Below, one piece after another: positions 45,379 through 54,476 of a DNA stretch of 64,000 nucleotides (within the stretch, counting starts at the first letter, position 1; each line of letters begins with the position of its first letter). Location of the stretch: positions 212,075 to 276,074 of the forward strand of contig NZ_KB903434.1 of assembly GCF_000379765.1 (NCBI RefSeq), in the 5' to 3' direction. The position numbers and the translations under genes are program-made. This stretch comes from Flexithrix dorotheae DSM 6795. GTDB taxonomy: Bacteria > Bacteroidota > Bacteroidia > Cytophagales > Flammeovirgaceae. The notes under the pieces were generated by a model that was not told the DNA's origin, did not search any database, and worked only from the letters and a program-made list of their open reading frames with translations.

Positions 45379-45867
45379 TTATAAAAATGCTTCGCTGGTA
45401 AATTGAATGGGTAATAAATCCTGAATGGCATTCAGAATGAATACTTTTCCCTTGTTCCCTTCCAAAATCACTTTTATGTTCTTCTTCTGTTTGATTTCAT
45501 ACTCCAGCAATGACTGCCTGCAGGCTCCACATGGAGAAGCCATTACAAAGTCCCCGATTGGACCTTTTTTGGCTGTAACCGCAATAGCCAAAATTTTCTG
45601 GTTGGGATAGTTAGCTCCAGTCCAGAAAACCGCTGTTCTCTCCGCACAAAGTCCGGAAGGATAAGCCGCATTTTCCTGATTTGCTCCGGAAGTGATTGCG
45701 CCATTTTCAAGTAATATTGCTGCCCCTACAAAAAAATTGGAATATGGAGCATAGGCCTTTTCACTGGCCTCTCTGGCTTTGAGTAATAAGTTTTTATCAA
45801 CTGCATTTAATTCATCGATATGATCCAATTCTTCATAAGCTATTTGGATATTCCGTTGTTTAGCCAT
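45379..45867 (-). CDS. cdd: Cytidine deaminase
   Basis: This 162-residue zinc enzyme of pyrimidine salvage has CAERTA (C74 zinc ligand, E76 proton shuttle) and PCGACRQ (C113/C116). YSNFFVGAAIL and GANQENAAYPSG complete the fold. It deaminates cytidine and deoxycytidine. The esterase gene upstream ends eight bases before the cdd start, so the two are probably cotranscribed. It converges with the SPFH gene. Confidence 0.92.
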   Translation of the reverse strand: MAKQRNIQIAYEELDHIDELNAVDKNLLLKAREASEKAYAPYSNFFVGAAILLENGAITSGANQENAAYPSGLCAERTAVFWTGANYPNQKILAIAVTAKKGPIGDFVMASPCGACRQSLLEYEIKQKKNIKVILEGNKGKVFILNAIQDLLPIQFTSEAFL

Positions 45868-45875
45868 TGGTTCAT

Positions 45876-46706
45876 TTATTTTCTATTAAAGAAATTATTG
45901 AAAAACAGCATTTGGTAGGGAATAGCATTGCTCCAATACTCCCAGTTGTGTTTTCCAGGCCTTGCTATAAAATCATGAGGAATTTTTTTATTCAGTAATT
46001 CTACATGAAGTTGCTGATTTACAAGGAAGAAAAAATCATCCACACCACAGTCAATAATCAATGGCATGGATTTTCCCTCAATTTTGGCAATTTGGCTTAT
46101 TACTGAATATTTTTCCCAGTTTTCCGGGTGCTTTTCAATGACTCCTATTCTTTTGGAAATATCCCAGTTATTGGGGAATGGCCTTAAATCTACTCCACCA
46201 GACATACTTCCCGCACAACCAAAAGTTTCTGGATGGTTAAAAGCCAGAAACAATGCCCCATGACCGCCCATACTCAGGCCGGTAATGGCTCTTCCTGCTT
46301 TTTCTGGAATTGTCCGAAAATTTTTATCTACAAAATCCACTAATTCTTTTGCCACAAAAGTTTCGTATCGAAAGGAAGAATCGAGAGGACTATCAAAATA
46401 CCAACTGCTAAAACCACCATCCGGGCAAATGATGATTGTTTCGTGTTCATCGGCAAGTTGCGTTACAACCGGAGCTTTATTAACCCAGTTACCATGATTT
46501 CCACTATAGCCGTGCAATAAATAAACTACAGGAAATTTTTCGGAAGAATGATCATAAGATTCTGGAAGAATGACCACTGTTTTTAATTTTATATCCATTG
46601 AGGAACTGTGGACTTCCACCGTATCAACAGATGCTGAAAAAGCAGACAATCCACTAAAAAAAAGGACAGTAAACTGGGTGAAAAAAAAATTTGCCATTCT
46701 AACCAT
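45876..46706 (-). CDS. Secreted esterase (FrmB/esterase D-like alpha/beta hydrolase)
   Basis: This 276-residue protein has a signal peptide (FFFTQFTVLFFSGLSAFSA). The esterase D-like fold includes VVYLLHGYSGNHGNW (oxyanion loop), the nucleophile in TGLSMGGHGA, IIDCGVDDFF (acid) and GKHNWEYW (His). It may hydrolyse carbohydrate esters or act as a mycolyl-transferase-like enzyme. There is no formaldehyde-detoxification context here. A start three codons downstream at 46697 is equally good. cdd follows with only eight bases between. Confidence 0.8.
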   Translation of the reverse strand: MVRMANFFFTQFTVLFFSGLSAFSASVDTVEVHSSSMDIKLKTVVILPESYDHSSEKFPVVYLLHGYSGNHGNWVNKAPVVTQLADEHETIIICPDGGFSSWYFDSPLDSSFRYETFVAKELVDFVDKNFRTIPEKAGRAITGLSMGGHGALFLAFNHPETFGCAGSMSGGVDLRPFPNNWDISKRIGVIEKHPENWEKYSVISQIAKIEGKSMPLIIDCGVDDFFFLVNQQLHVELLNKKIPHDFIARPGKHNWEYWSNAIPYQMLFFNNFFNRK

Positions 46707-46794
46707 TCCAAACAGATTTTAATATTTATCTGCATTTATCGGAATTAATGGTTAAAATGGCAAACCCTTAGCAATGAATTATCCAATGCTTATA

Positions 46795-48582
46795 CTAATT
46801 CAATGCTTCGAATTCCACAAAGAAGCTGGATCCTTTTCCCAATTCACTTTCACACCACACTTTTCCATTAAGCAATTCAGTATATTCTTTTACAATCGAT
46901 AAGCCAAGACCAGTAGAAACTTCACCAGCAGTTGGTTTGGAAGATAACTTCTGAAATTTGGAGAATAGTTTTTCTTTATCCTCCTCACTTAGCCCCGGGC
47001 CTTCATCCTTAATTTCCGTTTGAAATTTCCCATCCTTGTTGGTCATGTTTACATAAATCTTTTTACCTGGAGGGGAAAACTTGGCTGCATTGGATAACAA
47101 GTTTTTAAAAACCTGAGTCACATATTTTTCATCTACTTTCACCAGGCTTTCATTCATTTCAAAATTGGAATGGATGACCAATTCTTTTTTCTCAGCTTCT
47201 TCCTTATTGGTAGAATCAATCACATTTTGAAGCACTTTATTCAAGTCAATTTCTTTGGTAGCCACACGGCCAATCTGCGCTTTTATCTTTTGAATTTCCT
47301 CCATATCCTTTATTAAGGCCTGAAGGTGTTTTTTAGATTCTACAATTCTATTGATTTGTTGCTTCTGCTCTGTAGAGATTTCTTTTACATTATTGTGTAC
47401 CAATTCAACCAAATCATCGATGTGCGCCAAAGGAACATTCAGGTCATTTAAAATTAAATTATTCAAATTCCCAACTTCATCGTTTAGCTCTATCAGCTTT
47501 TTATTTTTTGCTTTTAATTCTCTGTTTTTCTGAAGGATTTTTTCTTCACTCGCTTTAACTTTCTCATTCTGCACTCTGAGCTGAATACTCTTTTTCTCAA
47601 TTTCCCTCTTCTGGGTAGTCAGTAATTTGTTGGTCTTAATCTTCTGGAAATATGCCCAGGCAATTACGGCAGCCAGTAAGAATACCAGAATAATCCCGGC
47701 AATTAATGATGTTTGGAAAATTCTATCTGCCCTCAGTTTAGCTTCCTGTTCTTTCAGCTTCGCATCCTGAAGTTCCTTAGTCTTTTTCAGCAGGGCAATT
47801 TCATTTTTTCTTGCCTTTGCCAAAGCGGCAATTTCCCTTTCTCTCAGTTTAATAATTTCGAGCTCTTTGTTTTTCTTCTCGAGTTCCAGCGCAGTATAAT
47901 GCTTTTCTTTTTCCAGTTTCGATTTATCAGCTTCAAACTTTTGGGTAAGCCCGTTGATATAATCATTCCCTTCAAACTTTACTCCTTGTGTATAAAGTTT
48001 ATGATATTTGAGTGCTTCTTCACCGTTTCCAGCAGCTTCATTAGCCTGAGATAAATACAAATAACTATCCGTAATTTCCATTACAGACCGGATCTCAGTA
48101 GCCACTTTCAGGCATTCTTCAAGTACCGCAATGGCCTTATCAAAATTTCCCTGCTCATAGTTAATGATGCCGATATGCAACAGTGAATTGCTTATTCCAC
48201 TTTTATCTTTTAGGGATTTTCTTATTGAAAGTGCCTTTTCAAGATTGGTTAGCGCTTTGGCTTTATCATTTTGCTCTGAGTAGATAATACCAATATTATT
48301 ATAGGCATGTGCCGCTCCTGCCTGGTTTCCTATCCCCTCATTTATTTTGATGGATTCCTCAAAATATTTAATCGCCTCCTGTCCTTTTCCCTTGTTCCAA
48401 AACAAAAAAGCAATCTGTAACAGGCTTCTATTGATATCATCTTCATCACCAGATTTACGATAACTTTCCAATTGCTCTAAATAATCCTCTATCGACTCAT
48501 TTTGGCCCTGAGCAAACGAATTGGATGTTCCAAAAAAATTAAGTAATACGAAAAATATTAGTGCTGATAAATATTTACTCAT
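46795..48582 (-). CDS. TPR sensor histidine kinase with degenerate H-box
   Basis: This 595-residue protein has a signal peptide, about four TPR repeats (about 60-195, for example AHAYNNIGIIYSEQNDKAKA), a coiled coil (215-285), one transmembrane helix (about 293-312) and a second coiled coil. A HisKA-like helix and a HATPase domain follow: N-box KNLLSNAAKFS, G1 DEGPGLSEED, G2 GLGLSIVKEY. At the usual phospho-acceptor position the sequence is LILNDLNVPL, where the family normally has a His before Asp-Leu-x-x-Pro. N379 replaces it, and the next His is several residues away. No response regulator is adjacent. It may be catalytically atypical or act as an inactive partner. Confidence 0.82.
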   Translation of the reverse strand: MSKYLSALIFFVLLNFFGTSNSFAQGQNESIEDYLEQLESYRKSGDEDDINRSLLQIAFLFWNKGKGQEAIKYFEESIKINEGIGNQAGAAHAYNNIGIIYSEQNDKAKALTNLEKALSIRKSLKDKSGISNSLLHIGIINYEQGNFDKAIAVLEECLKVATEIRSVMEITDSYLYLSQANEAAGNGEEALKYHKLYTQGVKFEGNDYINGLTQKFEADKSKLEKEKHYTALELEKKNKELEIIKLREREIAALAKARKNEIALLKKTKELQDAKLKEQEAKLRADRIFQTSLIAGIILVFLLAAVIAWAYFQKIKTNKLLTTQKREIEKKSIQLRVQNEKVKASEEKILQKNRELKAKNKKLIELNDEVGNLNNLILNDLNVPLAHIDDLVELVHNNVKEISTEQKQQINRIVESKKHLQALIKDMEEIQKIKAQIGRVATKEIDLNKVLQNVIDSTNKEEAEKKELVIHSNFEMNESLVKVDEKYVTQVFKNLLSNAAKFSPPGKKIYVNMTNKDGKFQTEIKDEGPGLSEEDKEKLFSKFQKLSSKPTAGEVSTGLGLSIVKEYTELLNGKVWCESELGKGSSFFVEFEALN

Positions 48583-48774
48583 GTTAACTATTTGATAATT
48601 TAGAGTTCCAACGACTGGAATTACCGGTTAATATGAGTATACCTCAGAAAAGTAATATTTTTCCTCTAAAAAGAACTAATCAAGATTTTTAGGCCAAGAG
48701 GGACATAAATTCCCTTTCTTTCAGTTGAGGCTAAGATTGTTCTAATTTTTTACCTTTTATTTTTTTAGGCTTTT

Positions 48775-49242
48775 TTAAAAAGCTCTTTTTAGGGCCAGCA
48801 TATAGCCCAAATGCATTCCTTCATGGGTATTGTTGAAAGCAATAGCCTCCTGGATACTATTTAATTCATAGCCATAGCTTGTAGGATATGTTTTGAAGTT
48901 TTCGAAAATCTTTTTTCCCAAATCTTCCTCCAGTTTATCCACAAGGGGAAATAATTTTTCCTTTAAAAAATCCACTTCTTCACTTGAAATGGGAGAAGTA
49001 GGTTTTGAGCCTTTCCTGAACTTATTCACAATTCCCATGTCAAGATTTAATTCCAACCCAGCCAATCCGTAGGTAAGAAGTTGCTGAGTTACAATGATAT
49101 GTCCAAAATTCCAAACCAGGTTGTTGTTAAACCCTTCAGGAATTTTATTTAAATCATCGATGGAATGAGACTCAATTATCTTGAGAATGTTATTTCTAGA
49201 TGCTCTTGAAATGGCCAATGCCTTGTTTATTTCTAAATTCAT
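48775..49242 (-). CDS. DinB family protein (DinB_2-like)
   Basis: This 155-residue four-helix-bundle protein has His residues in the positions that bind metal in the DinB superfamily: NFGHIIVTQQ and NNTHEGMHLGYM. The length fits. DinB-like proteins include thiol-dependent transferases and many of unknown role. The gene is monocistronic and is followed upstream by a terminator for the next gene. Confidence 0.78.
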   Translation of the reverse strand: MNLEINKALAISRASRNNILKIIESHSIDDLNKIPEGFNNNLVWNFGHIIVTQQLLTYGLAGLELNLDMGIVNKFRKGSKPTSPISSEEVDFLKEKLFPLVDKLEEDLGKKIFENFKTYPTSYGYELNSIQEAIAFNNTHEGMHLGYMLALKRAF

Positions 49243-49256
49243 TTTTCAGTTGAATT

Positions 49257-49293
49257 AAAAAAATCAGGGTGCAATATGATTATTACACCCTGA
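49257..49293 (-). terminator. Terminator of the phosphohexomutase gene
   Basis: On the minus strand TCAGGGTG (complement of 49286-49293) pairs with CACCCTGA (complement of 49264-49271) and is followed by a U-run of about seven bases, 31 bases past the stop. Confidence 0.75.
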
Positions 49294-49323
49294 AATACAA
49301 TTATTTATAATAAATTTCACAAA

Positions 49324-51054
49324 TTACTTCAACTTCATATCTGAAATAATCCCTTCAATTTTCTTATCTAATTTTACTGAAACTTCATCAAATTGTTCAG
49401 CTGATGGCAATTCTGTATTTACACTAAAATAGAATTTTATTTTTGGCTCAGTTCCGGAAGGACGAGCGGAAATTTTACTTCCATCCTTGGTAATAAACTG
49501 TAAAACATTCGACTTAGGCAGATCAATCGCCTCTTCAGTTTTAGAAATTACATTTTTGCTTACAGAAGATTGATAATCCAAAATCAGCACTACATCGGAT
49601 CCATTAATTGAAGTGGGAGGATTTTCCCTTAGTCCTTTCATCATATCAGCAATTTCTTCTGCCCCTTTCTTTCCCTTTTTGGTGATTGAAATCAGACTTT
49701 CTTTATAAAATCCATATTCCACATAAGTTTTCGCAAGTTTATCAAATAGTGACAATCCCTGATGTTTGGCATATGCAGTCAGTTCACAAATCATGGCTAC
49801 TGAGGCAATTGCATCTTTATCTCTCACATCATCCCCAACAAGATAACCATAACTCTCCTCCGCACCGGCAATGAAATTTAATTTTCCTTCTTCCCGCTTA
49901 ATTACATCGGCAATAAATTTAAAGCCAGTCAATACATTGAAACACTGCATGCCGTTTTTTGCAGCGATTTTATCAATCAGGTCAGTGGTTACAATTGTTT
50001 TGGCAATAAAATCATTATCCTGAGAAAGTCCTTTCTCTTTTCTTACATTTATCAAGTAATCGAAAAGTAATGTTCCTGTCTGGTTACCATTTAGCAATTG
50101 GAATTCACCATGGTTATTTTTTACAGCAATTCCCACTCGATCAGAATCGGGATCAGTCCCCAGCAAAATATCCGCATCCAGGTCTTTTGCCATTTTCAGT
50201 CCTTTGCTCAGGGCTTCGGCTTCTTCCGGATTAGGATAAACTACTGTAGGGAAATTGCCATTTGGCTCTGCCTGTTCTTCTACAATATGTACATTTTTAA
50301 AACCATACTTCTCCAAAACTGCAGGAACTAAAGTAATTCCTGTTCCGTGAATCGGAGTAAATACAATTTTCAAATCACTTTGGGCTTCAATAACTTCCGG
50401 AGATAGTGAAAGTTTTTTCAATGCAGCCAGATAAGCTTCATCCAAATCTTTTCCTATGGACTCTATTAAGTTTTCACCTCCTTCAAATTTCACCTCATCA
50501 ATAGAATTGATTTTGTTCACTTCAGCAATAATATTTTTATCGTGAGGCGAAACAATTTGGCCTCCATCATTCCAGTAAGCTTTGTAACCGTTATATTCTC
50601 TGGGATTGTGAGAAGCGGTAATTACAATTCCACTGTGGCAACCTAAATGGCGAATAGTGAATGATAATTCCGGAGTAGGTCTGAGTGCATCAAATAAGTA
50701 AACTTTTATACCATTCGCAGCAAAAACTCCTGCAGTAATTTTAGCAAAATAAGGGCTATTGTTTCGGCTATCATGGGCAATTGCCACTTTTACCTCTTCT
50801 CCTTCAAAGTTTTTCTTGAGGTAATTTGCCAACCCCTGGGTAGCAGACCCTACTGTGTACTTATTCATTCTGTTCGAACCAACTCCCATTACCCCTCTTA
50901 GTCCACCTGTACCAAACTCTAGTTCTTTGTAAAAACTATCTACTATTTCTTCCTCATTTTCAGCTAATAGTTTTTTGATTTCATTTTTAGTTTCCTCGTC
51001 ATAACTGCCATTTAACCAGGCATCAACTTTGGCTTTTACGTTTGCTTCTAACAT
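49324..51054 (-). CDS. Alpha-D-phosphohexomutase (phosphoglucomutase/phosphomannomutase)
   Basis: This 576-residue enzyme interconverts hexose 1- and 6-phosphates. The catalytic phosphoserine lies in TASHNPREYNGYK, the metal loop is LLGTDPDSDRVGI, sugar specificity is in GAEESYGYL, and the phosphate-binding loop is SARPSGTEPKIKFYF. The length fits the long PGM2-like class rather than the shorter PMM/PGM class. The ATG at 51054 is preferred over TTG at 51069. Together with the ROK kinase and PFK in this window it serves hexose phosphate metabolism. Confidence 0.9.
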   Translation of the reverse strand: MLEANVKAKVDAWLNGSYDEETKNEIKKLLAENEEEIVDSFYKELEFGTGGLRGVMGVGSNRMNKYTVGSATQGLANYLKKNFEGEEVKVAIAHDSRNNSPYFAKITAGVFAANGIKVYLFDALRPTPELSFTIRHLGCHSGIVITASHNPREYNGYKAYWNDGGQIVSPHDKNIIAEVNKINSIDEVKFEGGENLIESIGKDLDEAYLAALKKLSLSPEVIEAQSDLKIVFTPIHGTGITLVPAVLEKYGFKNVHIVEEQAEPNGNFPTVVYPNPEEAEALSKGLKMAKDLDADILLGTDPDSDRVGIAVKNNHGEFQLLNGNQTGTLLFDYLINVRKEKGLSQDNDFIAKTIVTTDLIDKIAAKNGMQCFNVLTGFKFIADVIKREEGKLNFIAGAEESYGYLVGDDVRDKDAIASVAMICELTAYAKHQGLSLFDKLAKTYVEYGFYKESLISITKKGKKGAEEIADMMKGLRENPPTSINGSDVVLILDYQSSVSKNVISKTEEAIDLPKSNVLQFITKDGSKISARPSGTEPKIKFYFSVNTELPSAEQFDEVSVKLDKKIEGIISDMKLK

Positions 51055-51466
51055 GATGGGATTGTTCAAAAAATTTTAAAATCTATTTATTATTGAAGTG
51101 ACTTAAACTTTTTCTTTGGGTAAAATCAAAAATTCCCAATGCTACCTAAAATTTAAGTAACAGCGATTACTATTGTGCAATTTCAATAGAAAAAGACAGG
51201 ATTCAAAATTACTTTTAATACCTTAATTAGCAACTTGCAAGCCTAAACAATTGTAAAGATTTTTCACAAAAAACTTTTGTGCATTCTTTAGATGAGGTTT
51301 TGATTTAATTTAGAGGAAATTCAGGTAAACTAAACTTTTGATTTTACTTAAGTAGTAATTAAAAATTAATCGTTTATTATTTTGCCATAAAAGACTGACA
51401 GAGAGATTATTTTTTCTCGGAAATAATAGTACCCGGTATGGAGTACCCGGTGTGGAACACTGGAGT
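51055..51466. other. Intergenic region, 412 bases, with repeat copy C
   Basis: No gene is visible. It contains repeat copy C and an AT-rich stretch next to the phosphohexomutase start. Confidence 0.4.
51340..51455 (-). repeat. Dispersed repeat, copy C (reverse orientation)
   Basis: Read on the minus strand it begins CCACACCGGGTACTCCATAC, continues GGGTACTATTATTTCCGAG, and runs to ACTACTTAAG. It matches copy B through both the GGGTACT-containing extension and the core, but is more diverged in the core. It lies 11 bases past the hemN stop. Confidence 0.7.
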
Positions 51467-52843
51467 TTAAATCGTCATTGAAAATAATTGTGTTTCTGGT
51501 TTGGCCCGGAATAATCTCAAATCCAGCGCCATGCAAATATTCCTGATAAAAGGCTTTCCTTCCTCCAACACCTTAATTATTCCATCCTGAAAAGTCAAAA
51601 TACCATCATTTACAAAATCCCTCATACTCCATTCAATTTTTTCAAAATCATTCTCATTCCAATCAGAAAGATTAAGTTTAGTTTCAAAATTACAAATGAG
51701 CTCCAGGATATGCTTCCTTACCAGTAAATCTTCCGGATTTAATTCATGACCACGGAAAATGGGCAGCTTTTTTTCTTCCAATAATTTATAATATGCTTCT
51801 ACAGATTTTACATTTTGGGCAAAACAAGTCCAGGAATCGGAAATGGACGAAACTCCCAAACCAATCATCAGTTCCGTTTTTGAATCTACATATCCCATAA
51901 AATTTCTATGTAAATTCTTTTCTTTCATGGAGTTGTACAGCTTATCTGTAATTAATGCAAAGTGGTCCATTCCAATTTCCTCATATCTCAAATCACCAAG
52001 CATTTCTTTTCCGGTTTCGTACAATTTCCTTTTCTCAGGACCTTTGGGTAAATCTTCTTCGGTAAACTTTCTCTGGCCAACTCCCTTTATCCAGGGCACA
52101 TGTGCATAACTATAAAAGGCAATCCGGTCTGGCCTCAATTTACCGACTTTCTGTATGGTATCAATTATACTTTCTTCTTTTTGAAGTGGGAGTCCATATA
52201 TAATATCATAGTTCACTGAAGTAAACCCTACTTTCCTTGCCAGATATGTGGCATTCTCCACATTTTCAAAGGGCTGAATTCTGTTAATTACCTCCTGGAC
52301 CCTGGGGTCGAAATCCTGAATGCCAAAACTAATCCTTCGAAATCCATAATTGTATAAAGTAACTAATTGATCTTCTCTTGTATAATTGGGATGGCCTTCT
52401 ATACTAAAAGAAGCATTTTCCCCTTTTTCAGCTCCTTCAAAAATTCCATCAAGTAATTTACCTAAATTCTCAGCTGAAAAAAATGTGGGACTCCCACCTC
52501 CAAAATGAATATCTGTAATTTTAGGAATGCCTGGCAAAATTGACCTATACATTTTCCATTCTTTCACAACAGCCTTTAGATAAACTTCCTCAACCGAGTG
52601 ATTTTTGGTAATTCTTTTATTACAGCCACAAAAAGTACAAAGACTTTCACAGAAAGGAAGATGGATATACAGACTTATTCCCTGAGAACTGTTGCTTACT
52701 GCAAAACTGGATTTCACGTGAGCTTTCCAGGTTTCTTCACTTAAACCTTCCCCTTCCCAGTATGGAACAGTGGGATAACTGGTGTACCTTGGGCCGGGTA
52801 CATTATATTTTGAGATTAAGTCCTTTAGTATGAGTTTTTCCAT
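51467..52843 (-). CDS. hemN: Oxygen-independent coproporphyrinogen III dehydrogenase
   Basis: This 458-residue radical SAM enzyme makes protoporphyrinogen IX for heme synthesis without oxygen. It begins with PGPRYTSYPTVPYW, the family start, and SLYIHLPFCESLC. The [4Fe-4S] cluster is held by C65, C69 and C72 (CESLCTFC), and GGGSPTF follows. The full-length C-terminal domain is present, which supports HemN over the shorter HemW. It has its own -7 box and is followed by repeat copy C. Confidence 0.93.
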   Translation of the reverse strand: MEKLILKDLISKYNVPGPRYTSYPTVPYWEGEGLSEETWKAHVKSSFAVSNSSQGISLYIHLPFCESLCTFCGCNKRITKNHSVEEVYLKAVVKEWKMYRSILPGIPKITDIHFGGGSPTFFSAENLGKLLDGIFEGAEKGENASFSIEGHPNYTREDQLVTLYNYGFRRISFGIQDFDPRVQEVINRIQPFENVENATYLARKVGFTSVNYDIIYGLPLQKEESIIDTIQKVGKLRPDRIAFYSYAHVPWIKGVGQRKFTEEDLPKGPEKRKLYETGKEMLGDLRYEEIGMDHFALITDKLYNSMKEKNLHRNFMGYVDSKTELMIGLGVSSISDSWTCFAQNVKSVEAYYKLLEEKKLPIFRGHELNPEDLLVRKHILELICNFETKLNLSDWNENDFEKIEWSMRDFVNDGILTFQDGIIKVLEEGKPFIRNICMALDLRLFRAKPETQLFSMTI

Positions 52844-52869
52844 AGTCTTGATTGTTGAAAATCAGACTA

Positions 52870-52877
52870 CAAATTTA
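52870..52877 (-). promoter_or_regulatory. -7 box (TAAATTTG) of hemN
   Basis: It matches TAnnTTTG on the minus strand, 26 bases before the hemN ATG. No clear -33 element is seen. Confidence 0.45.
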
Positions 52878-52953
52878 CCTCAATTCTAAAACAGGATTTT
52901 TGAAGATTCTCACCTGTGAAATATGATAATTGTCATAAAAACCAAATGGGCAA

Positions 52954-53541
52954 TTATGTCAATTCAATAAAATTTTTAAGGATTTTACTACCTACGTTGC
53001 TGCTTTTTTCCGGGTGAAACTGAGCCGCATAAAAATTATTCTTTTCCAGACCTGCGCTGAAAGGCACTGAATAATCTGCAACTGCTGTGGTGTAGTCACT
53101 TAGTTCTGTAAAATAGCTATGCACAAAATACACATATTCATTTTCAGATAATCCCTGAAAAAGTTTGCCTTTGTAGGAGTGAATACAATTCCAGCCCATT
53201 TGAGGCACTTTATAGTTTTTGTTGGGAAATTTTTTTACCTCCAAATCGTAAACGCCAATACATTTGGTGTCATTTTCCTCAGAATGTTTGCAAAGCAATT
53301 GTTGGCCAATGCAAATCCCGAAAACAGGCTGTGTGAGTGAAGGAATTAAAACATCCAGATTTTTACTTTTCAGGCTCCTCATAGCAGAATTGGCCTCCCC
53401 TACTCCTGGAAAAATCACCTTATCTGCCGCTTTAATTACCTCATGATCATCTGTGACAATGGGTTCTATCCCCAGTCTGTTTAAGGCATAAATTACCGAC
53501 TGAATATTTCCTGCATTATATTTTATTAGGGCGACCTTCAT
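52954..53541 (-). CDS. hisH: Imidazole glycerol phosphate synthase glutaminase subunit
   Basis: This 195-residue class I glutamine amidotransferase supplies ammonia to HisF in histidine biosynthesis. The nucleophile C77 lies in GICIGQQLL, and the catalytic His176 and Glu178 are in FHPEKS. PQMGWN and VHSYF are HisH-specific. It stands alone here: no hisF, hisA or hisB is adjacent, and hisI is 48 kb away. A promoter with both elements precedes it. Confidence 0.88.
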   Translation of the reverse strand: MKVALIKYNAGNIQSVIYALNRLGIEPIVTDDHEVIKAADKVIFPGVGEANSAMRSLKSKNLDVLIPSLTQPVFGICIGQQLLCKHSEENDTKCIGVYDLEVKKFPNKNYKVPQMGWNCIHSYKGKLFQGLSENEYVYFVHSYFTELSDYTTAVADYSVPFSAGLEKNNFYAAQFHPEKSSNVGSKILKNFIELT

Positions 53542-53872
53542 TTTATTCTATTTTTCTGCGGGTACAGGTTTTACAATTGGCAAAAGTAATAGGAAATCAT
53601 GTTTCTATTACAATTCATTTGAAATGGTTTTTGTAGTTGGATTGTTGGATAAGGTAGAGTTATTCCTGAAAAAATGGAAATCTCACTGCAAAAGTCATTG
53701 TTGAATTTTAGAAAAACAATGGTCTAACAAATAATTAGACTGATTTGTCGAAAAATCCCCTTTTTTATCAAAAATTCAGTTAATATCATCTTCTCCGTAA
53801 ATCCTTTACGAACTACCATCCTTACTTTGATTATATGTTAAAAATTTCTTGCTAACTAAAATTATTTCCATC
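53542..53872. other. Divergent intergenic region, 331 bases
   Basis: It contains the hisH promoter at its left end. Nothing else is recognised. Confidence 0.35.
53581..53613 (-). promoter_or_regulatory. Putative promoter of hisH
   Basis: On the minus strand TACTTTTG (53581-53588) matches the -7 box 39 bases before the ATG, with TTG (53611-53613) as a -33-like element 22 bases further upstream. Confidence 0.5.
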
Positions 53873-54397
53873 ATGAAAGTGCTAAAAATTATTGGGATTG
53901 TTCTCGCTTCGCTAATTCTTCTTTTTGTCATTATAGGATTCGCTTTACCCAAAGATTATGGAATGGAAAGATCTATTGAAATTGATGCCCCTGTTGCTCA
54001 GGTTTATGCACAGGTAAATGATTTTAAGAACTGGGAAAGCTGGTCGCCCTTTTACCTGGCTGACCCCACAATGAAATTATCCTATGGTTCTATTACAGCT
54101 GGAACCGGAGCCACCTACTCATGGGAAAGTGAAAATTCTGGTGAAGGTGCACAAAGTATCACCGCTACAGAAACCAACAAATCGATTGATACCTATCTCG
54201 ATTTTAAGGAACAGGGAGTTGCCTATGGCCATTGGGAATTTGAAGATAAAGGAGGTTCTACGTATGTCACCTGGTCATTTAGAGGAGAAGCTGAGGGCAT
54301 TATGGATAAATGGATGGGCGTTTTAATTGATCCCTTCCTTGGTCCAATTTTCGAAGATGGCTTAAATCGTCTAAAATCTACAGTTGAAAAGAGCTAA
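53873..54397 (+). CDS. SRPBCC (START-like) family protein with membrane anchor
   Basis: This 174-residue protein has one N-terminal hydrophobic helix (LKIIGIVLASLILLFVIIGF) followed by a polyketide-cyclase/SRPBCC fold: RSIEIDAPVAQVYAQVNDFKN, WESWSPFYLADP and YVTWSFRGEAEG. The fold binds small hydrophobic ligands. The start at 53873 puts the hydrophobic helix first; the frame extends to a TTG at 53849. The ligand is unknown. Confidence 0.8.
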   Translation: MKVLKIIGIVLASLILLFVIIGFALPKDYGMERSIEIDAPVAQVYAQVNDFKNWESWSPFYLADPTMKLSYGSITAGTGATYSWESENSGEGAQSITATETNKSIDTYLDFKEQGVAYGHWEFEDKGGSTYVTWSFRGEAEGIMDKWMGVLIDPFLGPIFEDGLNRLKSTVEKS

Positions 54398-54476
54398 GGA
54401 ATTCAACAAAATATCAAATTTATTTTACTAACATTCAGGCTTTTGCTTTCAACCAGCATTTTTCATTCTAATTACT

